From an uncultured Pedobacter sp. (GTDB taxonomy: Bacteria > Bacteroidota > Bacteroidia > Sphingobacteriales > Sphingobacteriaceae): a stretch of 64,000 bases of DNA. Under the pieces are notes generated by a model that was not told the DNA's origin, searched no databases, and saw nothing but the letters and a program-made list of their open reading frames with translations. Location: assembly GCF_913776295.1 (NCBI RefSeq), contig NZ_CAJYOJ010000060.1, positions 1-64,000 of the forward strand, given 5' to 3'. Positions 36,476 to 44,641 of this stretch are shown piece by piece. Both the position numbers and the translations under genes were made by a program. Every line of letters starts with the position of its first letter. Within the stretch, counting starts at the first letter, position 1.

Positions 36476-37720
36476 ATGATCATCTTTAGGCTAATAGGCG
36501 AGAGTTTCCGTTTTGCATTTGATGCGTTGCGCCAAAATAAATTACGCACCATGTTATCGCTTCTAGCCATAACAATCGGTATATTCACCATTATTACTGT
36601 ATTTTCCGCGGTAGATACCTTCCGTGGTAAATTGCAGGCCAGTGTAGATAAGCTGGGCTCCAATACCATTTATATTCAAAAATGGCCATGGAGTTTTGGC
36701 GATAATTACCCCTGGTGGAAATATATGAACCGCCCTCAGCCCTCGCTGCGCGATTTTGGCGCACTGCGGGAGAGAATTGAGCATGCGCAAGGGGTTACAT
36801 TTGAAATATCAAGTAGCAATAGGACCATCAAATATAGGAGTAATTCGGTAGAAGGGATTACGGTATGGGCAGCATCGCACGATTTTAACAAAACCTGGAA
36901 TTTTGAGCTTCAGGACGGCCGCTATTTTACCGAAAATGAAAGTAGAAACGGATCGCCGGTTTGTATTTTAGGGGCCGATGTGGCTGAAGGTCTTTTTGAT
37001 GGAGATGCACCCGTTGGTAAACAGATTCAGATATTGGGACGAAGATTAACTGTTGTAGGTGTATTTAAAAAAGAAGGTGAGGATATGTTGGGTACTTCGC
37101 TTGATAAAAACGTAAATATTCCCATTGCTTTTGCAAAAGGAATTTTAGATATCCAAAACGAACGTTATGGTCCGCAGATTACCGTACGTGGTAACGATGA
37201 GGTGAGCCTGGAAGAAGTAGAAAGCGAATTGAGAGGTTTAATGCGTTCCATTCATAGGATTAAGCCCGGCCAGGAAGAAGATTTTGCGTTAAATAAAACC
37301 ACCATTATTTCCAACCAGTTAGATTCGATGTTTAAGATGGTAAATATTGCCGGCTGGGTAATTGGCGGGTTTTCGATTTTGGTTGGAGGTTTTAGTATTG
37401 CCAATATCATGTTTGTATCGGTTAAGGAGCGCACTAACATTATTGGCATCCAGAAATCATTGGGCGCAAAAAACTATTTCATATTACTTCAATTCATTTT
37501 CGAATCAATTTCACTTTGTGTTTTAGGTGGTTTATTGGGACTTTTACTGGTGTTTCTCCTCGCGCTGGCCATAGGTGCAGCCACCGATTTCCATATTATA
37601 TTAGGCCTGAACAATATCGCATTAGGTATTGGAATATCGATTATTATTGGTACAATCTCTGGTTTTTGGCCCGCGTATTCCGCTTCAAAACTAGACCCTG
37701 TTGAGGCAATTAGAAGTTAG
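36476..37720 (+). CDS. FtsX/MacB-like ABC transporter permease
   Basis: The 414-residue protein has one N-terminal membrane helix (LRTMLSLLAITIGIFTIITVFSA), a large periplasmic MacB-type domain (about residues 45-265), and three C-terminal membrane helices in the FtsX domain. The latter include IGGFSILVGGFSIANIMFVSVKERTNIIGIQKSLGA, and the protein ends with ASKLDPVEAIRS. This is the layout of MacB/YknZ permeases, which in Bacteroidota are often exporters of unknown cargo. The partner ATPase could be the protein encoded at 31984, but no adaptor gene lies beside either. Confidence 0.9.
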   Translation: MIIFRLIGESFRFAFDALRQNKLRTMLSLLAITIGIFTIITVFSAVDTFRGKLQASVDKLGSNTIYIQKWPWSFGDNYPWWKYMNRPQPSLRDFGALRERIEHAQGVTFEISSSNRTIKYRSNSVEGITVWAASHDFNKTWNFELQDGRYFTENESRNGSPVCILGADVAEGLFDGDAPVGKQIQILGRRLTVVGVFKKEGEDMLGTSLDKNVNIPIAFAKGILDIQNERYGPQITVRGNDEVSLEEVESELRGLMRSIHRIKPGQEEDFALNKTTIISNQLDSMFKMVNIAGWVIGGFSILVGGFSIANIMFVSVKERTNIIGIQKSLGAKNYFILLQFIFESISLCVLGGLLGLLLVFLLALAIGAATDFHIILGLNNIALGIGISIIIGTISGFWPAYSASKLDPVEAIRS

Positions 37721-37723
37721 AAT

Positions 37724-37790
37724 AGTTTGCAGTTTGCAGTTATCAGTTTGCAGTTTACTATTCGCAGTTGCCGGTTCACAGTTGGCAATT
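37724..37790. repeat. GCAGTTTGCAGTT word repeat
   Basis: TTGCAGTTTGCAGTTATCAG, TTTGCAGTTTAC, CGCAGTTGCCGG and CAGTTGGCAATTG words follow the permease stop. They are the complement of the AACTG words around copies D1 and D2. Confidence 0.7.
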
Positions 37791-37797
37791 GCACTGG

Positions 37798-37970
37798 CCT
37801 TTGTTCATAAACCTTATTGAAGTGGATAGCCCGGAACGAGGCACGAGCGAGGACTAGTAACGGAAAGAAGGATTACAGCTTCCGATGAAATACCGGCGTT
37901 CATTTTCAAAAAAAGAAATAAAATCATCTAGTGGTGGCTGCGATACCAACCAAGGGGATGGAACAGTCGC
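37798..37970 (+). repeat. Dispersed repeat family, copy D3
   Basis: It reads TTTGTTCATAAACCTTATTG, TGGATAGCCCGGAACGAGG, CACGAGCGAGGACTAGTAAC, GGAAAGAAGGATTACAGC, CGTTCATTTTCAAAAAAAGA and GTGGTGGCTGCGATACCAAC. Block order equals that of the tandem array at 0.7-1.25 kb. Compared with the array it has the extra GGCAC insert shared with D1. This is the most complete of the D-type copies. Confidence 0.8.
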
Positions 37971-38011
37971 CGGTTTGCAGTTGCACCGTCATTGGTTCAG
38001 ATTAAAGCAAT

Positions 38012-38048
38012 AAAAATCCCCGGCTGAATTTAATTAACCGGGGATTTT
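38012..38048 (-). terminator. Terminator of the aminotransferase gene
   Basis: A perfect 11-bp stem (AAAATCCCCGG / CCGGGGATTTT) with a 14-nt loop has A/T flanks on both sides. It lies 53 bp after the aminotransferase stop on the minus strand and could work in both directions. Confidence 0.8.
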
Positions 38049-38101
38049 CATATATGAGGTTAAAAAAAACTGTTAACTGATCATTGCCAGCTATTAACCG
38101 A

Positions 38102-39298
38102 CTAAGCTAATTTACCTAAAGCTTCTTTAATTCTTCTTAGCGCTTCAACTAAACTCTCGTCTGATGCCGCATAAGATAAACGGATGTAATTATTGTTTCC
38201 AAACGAATCGCCACCTACAGTAGCTACGTGACCAACGTTTAATAAATATAATGCCAGATCTGAAGAATCTTTGATTACATTTCCATCTGCATCTTTTTTA
38301 CCAAAGAAAGAACTGATTTCAGGAAAAAAGTAAAAAGCCCCGTCAGGAAGGTTTGTTTTGACGCCGGGAATCTCATTTAACAGGTTGTAAACGAGTTCTC
38401 TGCGGCGTAAAAATGCCTCTTTCATTTCTAAAACACTTGCTAAACCTTGCTCGTAAGCCACGATTCCGGCTCTTTGCGCTATAGAACAGGTGCCAGAGGT
38501 TGTTTGTCCTTGCAATTTATCATTTGCGGCAGCAATTTCTTTATTTGCTGCGATGTAACCCAATCTCCAGCCCGTCATGGCAAAGGCTTTGGAGAAACCG
38601 TTAACAATAATTACGCGATCTTTAATACTATCAAACTGGGCAATAGACTCATGCTTATCTATAAAGTTGATATGCTCGTAAATCTCATCAGAAAGGATGT
38701 AGATGTTGGGATACTTTTCGAAAACAGCTACTAAAGCCGCTAATTCTTCCTTACTGTAAACCGAACCTGTTGGGTTACACGGTGAAGAAAACATAAATAG
38801 CTTCGACTTCGGCGTAATGGCTGCTTCTAACTGTGCAGGTGTAATCTTGAAATCGCTTTCAATATCTGTATCGATAAAAACAGATTTTCCTTCTGCCAGC
38901 GTAACCATTTCCGAATAGGAAACCCAGTAAGGTGTTGGTATAATCACCTCATCATCCGGATCGATCAGGGTTAAGATCACATTTGATAAAGATTGTTTTG
39001 CACCTGTTGAAACAACGATCTGCGAAATATCATAATCCAGGTTATTTTCGGTTTTCAGCTTATTTACGATAGCCTGGCGAAGGTCTGGATAGCCCGGTAC
39101 CGGTGAGTAACGGGTGTAATTTTCATCTAATGCCTGTTTAGCGGCATCTTTTACATGGTCCGGCGTATTAAAATCGGGTTCACCAACACTTAAACTGATG
39201 ATATTAATGCCTTTTGAAGCAAGTTCACGGCCAAGTTTGGTCATTTTGAGTGTTGCAGATTCTGACAGACTGTTGATTCTTTTAGATAAGGTGCTCAT
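38102..39298 (-). CDS. Aspartate aminotransferase-like PLP enzyme (class I/II)
   Basis: The 398-residue fold-type I aminotransferase has ISLSVGEPDFNTPDHV at the N terminus and STGAKQSLSNVILTL. FSSPCNPTGSVYS is the substrate/PLP region, ILSDEIYEHI follows, and the PLP lysine is in GFSKAFAMTGWRLGY. C-terminal RLSYAASDE holds the carboxylate-binding arginine. The subgroup is the Thermus-type aspartate aminotransferase; some relatives prefer prephenate, so the substrate is likely but not certain. A TATATTTG box lies upstream on the minus strand (39324-39317). Confidence 0.92.
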   Translation of the reverse strand: MSTLSKRINSLSESATLKMTKLGRELASKGINIISLSVGEPDFNTPDHVKDAAKQALDENYTRYSPVPGYPDLRQAIVNKLKTENNLDYDISQIVVSTGAKQSLSNVILTLIDPDDEVIIPTPYWVSYSEMVTLAEGKSVFIDTDIESDFKITPAQLEAAITPKSKLFMFSSPCNPTGSVYSKEELAALVAVFEKYPNIYILSDEIYEHINFIDKHESIAQFDSIKDRVIIVNGFSKAFAMTGWRLGYIAANKEIAAANDKLQGQTTSGTCSIAQRAGIVAYEQGLASVLEMKEAFLRRRELVYNLLNEIPGVKTNLPDGAFYFFPEISSFFGKKDADGNVIKDSSDLALYLLNVGHVATVGGDSFGNNNYIRLSYAASDESLVEALRRIKEALGKLA

Positions 39299-39316
39299 GG
39301 TTAATTACTTTGAGCG

Positions 39317-39324
39317 CAAATATA
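39317..39324 (-). promoter_or_regulatory. Putative aminotransferase -7 box
   Basis: TATATTTG (minus strand) matches TAnnTTTG and lies 18 bp before the start codon. No clear -33 element. Confidence 0.35.
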
Positions 39325-39389
39325 TAAACCAAATATTATTCTGCACTAAAAAAGACATAGTTTTTCTCATTTAATTTATCCGATAAGCG

Positions 39390-39397
39390 TATTTTTG
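39390..39397 (+). promoter_or_regulatory. Putative CDF transporter -7 box
   Basis: TATTTTTG lies 14 bp before the GTG start of the CDF gene, implying a very short leader. No clear -33 TTG. Confidence 0.35.
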
Positions 39398-39411
39398 AAA
39401 AAAATATTTCC

Positions 39412-40398
39412 GTGTCGGTAAAAAAGAAAGCGATAATAATTTCCCTGGTGGTAAGTGTGGTATTGATGTTGGCCAAGTTTATTGCCTATTTCATTACCGG
39501 TTCTAATGCGATATTAACTGATGCAGCAGAGAGTATTGTAAATGTAATTGCCGGGAGTTTTGCCTTTTACAGCATTTACCTCAGTACACAGCCGCGTGAC
39601 GAGAACCACCCCTACGGACACGGAAAAGTTGAGTTTTTCTCTGCTTTTGTTGAGGGAATTCTGATCCTCATCGCAGGAATCGTGATTATTTTTAAATCAT
39701 CATACAACCTTATTTACCCGCACGTGGTAGGAGAACTACTAACCGGAACATTAATTATCGGGATTACGGGACTAATTAATATGGTTGTGGGATTGTACCT
39801 CATCAATGTGGGTAAGGATCAACATTCGCTTACCTTGCAGGCCGATGGCAGGCATTTGCTTACTGATACTTACACCAGTGTAGCTATTGTGGTAGGTTTG
39901 ATTCTGATTCAGCTAACAAATATAATTTGGCTGGATAGCTTCCTTTCTTTCCTGGTAGGTTTTTATATTATTTATTCGGGTTATAAACTTACCCGCGGTT
40001 CGATAGGTGGCTTAATGGACGAAAGCGATTTTACTTTGGTTGAAGAAGTAGTGGAGGTTTTGCAAAAAAACCGCCATAACCCATGGATCGACGTGCACAA
40101 CCTGCGTACACAGCAATATGGTCCGGAGTTTCATATTGATTGTCATGTAACCTTACCCTATTATTTCGATTTAAATCAGGTTCACCGGGAAATCTCTCAG
40201 ATTGATGACCTGATTAATTCGAATGGTGTGCGCAAAGCTGAACTGTTTATCCATGCCGATCCCTGTTTGCCTGAATGTTGCCATTATTGCCACATGAGCG
40301 AATGTAAGGTGAGGGCAGAAGCCTTCAAAAAAGAAATTGTCTGGACACCTGAAATCGTCATCAAAAATAAAAAACACTTCGAAAATGAGCTACTTTAA
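39412..40398 (+). CDS. Cation diffusion facilitator (CDF) metal exporter
   Basis: The start is a GTG. The 328-residue protein has six membrane segments with metal-site residues in NAILTDAAESIVN (helix 2) and LQADGRHLLTDTYTS (helix 5). The histidine-containing loop is ENHPYGHGKVEF. A cytoplasmic dimerisation domain (about residues 205-290) ends in FIHADPC. It then carries an unusual tail, CLPECCHYCHMSEC, with five cysteines and two histidines, probably a metal-sensing or metal-delivery site. Substrate (Zn, Fe, Mn or Co) cannot be fixed. The next gene starts inside its end. Confidence 0.92.
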   Translation: MSVKKKAIIISLVVSVVLMLAKFIAYFITGSNAILTDAAESIVNVIAGSFAFYSIYLSTQPRDENHPYGHGKVEFFSAFVEGILILIAGIVIIFKSSYNLIYPHVVGELLTGTLIIGITGLINMVVGLYLINVGKDQHSLTLQADGRHLLTDTYTSVAIVVGLILIQLTNIIWLDSFLSFLVGFYIIYSGYKLTRGSIGGLMDESDFTLVEEVVEVLQKNRHNPWIDVHNLRTQQYGPEFHIDCHVTLPYYFDLNQVHREISQIDDLINSNGVRKAELFIHADPCLPECCHYCHMSECKVRAEAFKKEIVWTPEIVIKNKKHFENELL

Positions 40399-40831
40399 CG
40401 TCCGCGTTTACGGACTTTTGATTAACCACAAAAACGAGATTTTGATAAGTGATGAAGAAGAGTATGGGTTCCGTTTCAGTAAATTCCCAGGTGGTGGTTT
40501 AGAATTGGGCGAAGGTTTGATAGATGGGTTAAAGCGCGAGTTTATGGAAGAGTGCGATGCTGAAATAGAGGTACTATCACATTTTTATACCACAGATTTT
40601 TACGAAAAATCATCATTTAACGATAGTCAGGTGATCAGTGTATATTATCTGGTGAAGGAAAAAGCACCCTTACAGTTGGCTTTTAAAGATACCATTTACG
40701 ATTTCGATGGCGAGGGGGAGATCCTTCAGGCTTTCAGATGGGTGAAAATAGAAGACATAACCATCGAGGATATCACCTTTAAAACAGACAAAACTGTCGC
40801 CCAACTCTTAAAAGATCAATATAAATTATAA
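40385..40831 (+). CDS. Nudix hydrolase
   Basis: The protein has 148 residues from the ATG at 40385, which overlaps the CDF gene by 14 bp. The Nudix box is GGGLELGEGLIDGLKREFMEEC (about residues 36-57), containing the required G, E, R-E and E-E positions, so pyrophosphohydrolase activity on a nucleoside diphosphate derivative is expected. Substrate unknown. bioA begins 6 bp downstream, so CDF-Nudix-bioA may be one transcript. Confidence 0.9.
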   Translation: MSYFNVRVYGLLINHKNEILISDEEEYGFRFSKFPGGGLELGEGLIDGLKREFMEECDAEIEVLSHFYTTDFYEKSSFNDSQVISVYYLVKEKAPLQLAFKDTIYDFDGEGEILQAFRWVKIEDITIEDITFKTDKTVAQLLKDQYKL

Positions 40832-40837
40832 AACCTG

Positions 40838-42139
40838 ATGTCCGATATCTCCAAACCCCAAAATCCTGGCTCCGAACTTAATTTAACTGAACGCGATCAA
40901 AAGGTCATCTGGCATCCTTATACACAGATGAAAAACGCTTTGCCACACATCCCGATCGTAAGGGGCAAGGGCGTTTATGTTTTCGATGAAAATGGAAAAA
41001 GGTATATTGATGCAGTTTCATCCTGGTGGGTGAATATCCATGGACATGCACACCCCCACATTGCACAAAAGGTAGCCGAACAGCTTAATGTGCTGGAACA
41101 TGTAATATTTGCAGGCTTTACACACGAGCCTGCTGTATTGCTGGCAGAAAGACTATTGCCTATCTTACCGGGCAAGCAGGACAAAGTTTTTTATACCGAT
41201 AACGGATCAACAGCGGTTGAAGTAGCCTTAAAAATGTGTTTGCAGTTTTGGGACAATAAAGGGATGCCTAAAACCCGCATCCTGGCTTTTAAAAATGCTT
41301 ATCATGGCGATACTTTTGGTGCCATGTCGGTAAGTGGACGTAGTATTTTTACTGATGCTTTTAATAGCTTGTTGTTTGATGTTGATTTTATTGATCTGCC
41401 TAATGAAGATAATATCTCAGCTCTTGCCGCCCACATCTCAAATCTGACAAGCACCGCCTGCTTTATCTTCGAACCCCTTATTTTAGGTTCTGGCGGTATG
41501 CTGATGTATGAGGCAAAATATCTTGATGAACTGATTACTGCCTGTAAACAAGCAGGCATTTTAATTATTGCTGATGAAGTAATGACTGGTTTTGGTCGGA
41601 CAGGCACTTACTTCGCCTGCGATAAACTGAGCAATAAGCCCGATATTATTTGCTTAAGTAAAGGTTTAACCGGTGGGACCATGCCATTGGGAATCACCAC
41701 CTGTACGAATAAGATTTTTGATGCTTTTTTAAGTGATGATAAATTAAAAACGCTTTATCATGGGCATTCTTTTACGGCTAATCCGATTGCCTGCGTTGCT
41801 TCTTTGGCAAGTTTGGATATTTTATTGCAGGAAGAGACAATCGCCAATATTAAAAGGATTGAGAACAAGCATTCTTTGTTTTTACAGGAAATAAAAGTTC
41901 ATCCTAAAGTTAAATCGGTGAGGCAAACAGGGACAATTATCGCCATTGAGTGGGAAACCGATAATGAAACCTCTTATTTAAGTAATCTCCGTAATTCATT
42001 GTATTCTTTCTTTTTAGAAAAAGGAATTATATTAAGACCTTTAGGCAACATCATTTACATCCTTCCTCCTTATATCATTAGTGATGATGACCTTGATTAT
42101 ATCTATGCAACCATAAAACTGGCCTTGGAAGAGGTGTAA
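40838..42139 (+). CDS. bioA: Adenosylmethionine-8-amino-7-oxononanoate aminotransferase
   Basis: BioA transfers the amino group of SAM to 7-keto-8-aminopelargonate in biotin synthesis. The 433-residue class III aminotransferase has WHPYTQMKNALPHIPIVRGKGVYV and VSSWWVNIHGHAHP near the N terminus, both BioA-specific. IIADEVMTGFGRTGTYFA and the PLP lysine in CLSKGLTGGTMPLG follow. Other bio genes are not in the window. Its last ~220 bp occur again, degenerate, directly downstream. Confidence 0.95.
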   Translation: MSDISKPQNPGSELNLTERDQKVIWHPYTQMKNALPHIPIVRGKGVYVFDENGKRYIDAVSSWWVNIHGHAHPHIAQKVAEQLNVLEHVIFAGFTHEPAVLLAERLLPILPGKQDKVFYTDNGSTAVEVALKMCLQFWDNKGMPKTRILAFKNAYHGDTFGAMSVSGRSIFTDAFNSLLFDVDFIDLPNEDNISALAAHISNLTSTACFIFEPLILGSGGMLMYEAKYLDELITACKQAGILIIADEVMTGFGRTGTYFACDKLSNKPDIICLSKGLTGGTMPLGITTCTNKIFDAFLSDDKLKTLYHGHSFTANPIACVASLASLDILLQEETIANIKRIENKHSLFLQEIKVHPKVKSVRQTGTIIAIEWETDNETSYLSNLRNSLYSFFLEKGIILRPLGNIIYILPPYIISDDDLDYIYATIKLALEEV

Positions 42140-42577
42140 TTGTTTTGGGTCGTAGCGAGATGCTACGACTAGGAAAGACCTTAACTATATTTATGCAACC
42201 ATAAAACTGGCCTTGGAAGAAGTGTAAATGTTTTGGGTCGTAGCGAGACGCTACGACCAGTGCAAATTAAAGCGGAGAGGCAAACAGGGATAATTATCGC
42301 CATTGAATGGGAAACCGGTAATGAAACTTCTTATTTAAGTAATCTCCGTAATTCATTGTATTCTTACTTTTTAGAAGAAGGAATTATGTTAAAACCATTA
42401 GGCAACATCATTTACATCCTTCCTACTTATATCATTAGTGATGAAAACCTGGCTATATTTATGCAACCATAAAACTGGCCTTGGAAGAAGTGTAAGTATT
42501 TTGGGTCGTAGCGTGACGCTACGACCAGTACAGTACCAGTACAATGACCAATATGATAATTTACTTTCGAAATAAAA
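42140..42577 (+). repeat. Two degenerate copies of the bioA 3' end with three GTCGTAGC hairpins
   Basis: Copy b (42180-42227) repeats the last 48 bases of bioA. Copy c (42278-42495) repeats its last 219 bases with many substitutions and a 1-bp deletion. After bioA itself and after each copy comes TTTTGGGTCGTAGCG followed by its complement. These are hairpins at 42149-42169 (GTCGTAGC stem), 42236-42258 and 42504-42526 (GGTCGTAGCG stem, 3-nt loop). No real gene is present; short frames are relics of bioA. Confidence 0.85.
42278..42495 (+). pseudogene. Frameshifted duplicate of the bioA C terminus
   Basis: It reads RQTGIIIAIEWETGNETSYL and so on in parallel with bioA residues from about 361 to near the end. 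A single-base deletion near 42450 then shifts the frame and truncates it. There is no start codon of its own with a proper leader, so it is a relic. Confidence 0.8.
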
Positions 42578-42994
42578 TCAACCTAAGGGCATTTTGCTCA
42601 TGTCCATATAAAGGATATTCCATCGTTGACCATCCAGATCCATAAAACCACAGCCATACATCCAGCCATCCTTGTAACCGGGTTCGCCATAAAGTGTGCC
42701 ACCGGCAGCCACCACTTTTTGTGCCAGGTTATCTACTTCTTCCGGACTTTCCGCATCAAAAGAAAATAATACTTCGCTGCCATTACGTTTATCGGAAATG
42801 CTTGTTCCAACAAAGCCCTCATAGAGATTTTCTTCAAAAAGCATAATCACCAGATTGCTTTCTCCTATTAGAAAGCAAGCGGAATCTTCGCGACTACCAT
42901 ATTGAAGATTGAGCGTAAAACCAAGTTGCGTAAAAAATGCTTTAGATTTATTGATGTCCTTTACCGGAAGGTTGATCCATAGTGATTTTGTCAT
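42578..42994 (-). CDS. VOC-superfamily (glyoxalase-like) protein
   Basis: The 138-residue protein has the paired beta-alpha-beta-beta-beta pattern: LWINLPVKDINKSKAFFTQLGF at the start and GCGFMDLDGQRWNILYMDMSKM at the end. LFSFDAESPEEVDNLAQKVVAAGG lies in the second half. It belongs to the bleomycin-resistance/glyoxalase fold and resembles the PhnB/YaeR-like lactoylglutathione lyase relatives. The substrate is unknown. Monocistronic. Confidence 0.87.
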   Translation of the reverse strand: MTKSLWINLPVKDINKSKAFFTQLGFTLNLQYGSREDSACFLIGESNLVIMLFEENLYEGFVGTSISDKRNGSEVLFSFDAESPEEVDNLAQKVVAAGGTLYGEPGYKDGWMYGCGFMDLDGQRWNILYMDMSKMPLG

Positions 42995-43142
42995 AACGTT
43001 TTATATTTAATCGCCGTAAATATAGGTAAGCAATAGGTAGAATAGGCTTGCTAAAAACGAAAATATACAGGGCTATTTAGGACAAATAAATAGCATTGAA
43101 AACGGATAATTTACTTTTTACTTGCCAAACTATAGCGCATTG

Positions 43143-44516
43143 TCACAATTTATATAATTTTTGCGGGTATTGTTCTGCGTAGTTCAGAATTAAATTCAGG
43201 ATGTAACTATTTGACTGGTATGTCGATAAATTATTTTTAATTGGTGCCAACCCATCTGATAAATAATTTTTATCGGTGAAATAACCCATCCCATAAAATT
43301 TCCCGTTTTCAACTACTAAACAGCTGAATTCGTCATCTTTTCTACCATCATCTACCAATGCGAAGCTGGGTTGCTGGTTTTGAATATCAATTAACGCTGC
43401 ATTTAGTTTCTTATTATAAACGGCAACCGTTTCTATTCCGCTGCATGCACCAAAACATTGCCCATTTTCGTGTGCATAACATTTGGTTGCTGTTTTTTGC
43501 AGATAGCAGAGCTTGGCGCAAAGCTGGTATTTATGAACCAATTGATTTAGAAAATTGTAACCTTCCAACAGGCTGTTAAAACTCTGAAGGGCGTTATTGT
43601 TCTTTTTGTGTTTATCTATTGCTAAGCGTAAATAGCCATTTTGGTCTTCGAAAACATATAAATCATATTTATGTTCATAACGTTTCATTGCCCGATTATT
43701 TTCAGGCCACAGACGTTTAATCTCATTGGCTTCTAAAATTAGCGCCATCAGTTCGGTGCCACAGGTAACATAGTCTACATGGTGGATATTACGTAAAAAA
43801 TCCTGACGCTGGCGGTTGGGTGTATTGCCGGTGAAATGGCTGCTTACACGTTTCTTAAGATTTTTAGCTTTTCCAACATATATTATTTTGCCCTTACTGT
43901 CTTTAAAATAATATACCCCGGGCCGGTCTGGCAATCTCAAAACAGAAGCTTTATCTAGATGTGGGGGTAAAACCTGTTCTTTTGATGTTTTTTTCAGCAT
44001 TTCTGCTATGATGCCCTCCTGATCATATTCCTGCAATAAGCTGAAGAGAATACTGGTTGCATCGGCATCTCCGGCAGCCCTGTGCCGGTTTTGTATCGGT
44101 ATCTGCAAGGCGCTGCAAAGTTTTCCTAAACTATAAGAAGATTTGCCTGGAATTAATTTTCTGCTCAGTCTTACTGTACAAAGTTTTTTGCATTGTAAAT
44201 CGTATCCTGATGCAGCTAAATGATACTTTAAAAAAGAATAATCAAAGTTTACATTATGTGCTACAAAAACCTTATCGCTTAGCAGTTGATGAATTTGTGG
44301 TGCAACCTCATTAAAGGTTGGGGCATCGATCACCATATCATCATCAATCCCCGTAAGCGCCGTAATGTGTGCGGGTATGGATTGTCTGGGATTAATTAAG
44401 GTAGTATATGACTCCGTAATTTTATTGCCATCATGAATATTAATGGCAACTTCGGTAATGCCATTTGCGGAAGCATGACCACCTGTGGTTTCGATATCTA
44501 CAACTGCGTACAACAT
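43143..44516 (-). CDS. DnaQ-type 3'-5' exonuclease fused to a UvrC-like GIY-YIG nuclease
   Basis: The 457-residue protein has two nuclease domains. The first (1-170) is a DEDDh exonuclease: VVDIETTGG (Exo I), AHNVNFDYSFL (Exo II) and HRAAGDADAT (Exo III). The second (about 195-290) is GIY-YIG: RPGVYYFKDSKGKIIYVGKAKNLKKRVSSHF. The C-terminal part has a Cys-rich patch (CAKLCYLQK...CFGACSG) like the UvrC/Cho linker. DnaQ-Cho-type fusions are widespread in Bacteroidota and Actinobacteria and are inferred to act in DNA repair, possibly as a UvrC-like incision enzyme. Confidence 0.93.
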   Translation of the reverse strand: MLYAVVDIETTGGHASANGITEVAINIHDGNKITESYTTLINPRQSIPAHITALTGIDDDMVIDAPTFNEVAPQIHQLLSDKVFVAHNVNFDYSFLKYHLAASGYDLQCKKLCTVRLSRKLIPGKSSYSLGKLCSALQIPIQNRHRAAGDADATSILFSLLQEYDQEGIIAEMLKKTSKEQVLPPHLDKASVLRLPDRPGVYYFKDSKGKIIYVGKAKNLKKRVSSHFTGNTPNRQRQDFLRNIHHVDYVTCGTELMALILEANEIKRLWPENNRAMKRYEHKYDLYVFEDQNGYLRLAIDKHKKNNNALQSFNSLLEGYNFLNQLVHKYQLCAKLCYLQKTATKCYAHENGQCFGACSGIETVAVYNKKLNAALIDIQNQQPSFALVDDGRKDDEFSCLVVENGKFYGMGYFTDKNYLSDGLAPIKNNLSTYQSNSYILNLILNYAEQYPQKLYKL

Positions 44517-44586
44517 TAAAATAATTTAAGTGCAAATCTATGCTAAAATAATTAGTATATAAAATATTTTGATTATTTCTTTAGCA

Positions 44587-44620
44587 TAAAAAAAGCGGCT
44601 ACTTATTTAACGTAGCCGCT
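44587..44620 (-). terminator. Terminator of the outer membrane protein gene
   Basis: On the minus strand the perfect 9-bp stem AGCGGCTAC / GTAGCCGCT is followed by seven T residues, 22 bp beyond the stop. Confidence 0.9.
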
Positions 44621-44641
44621 CCCTTATTTTGTATATAAACG

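Noticed and set aside
42233..42472. 79-residue open frame after bioA
   Set aside because: It is a relic of the duplicated bioA end, frameshifted and without its own start context.
42149..42526. GTCGTAGC hairpins as transcription terminators
   Set aside because: They are preceded, not followed, by T residues and occur three times within 380 bp, so a repeat element is the better reading.
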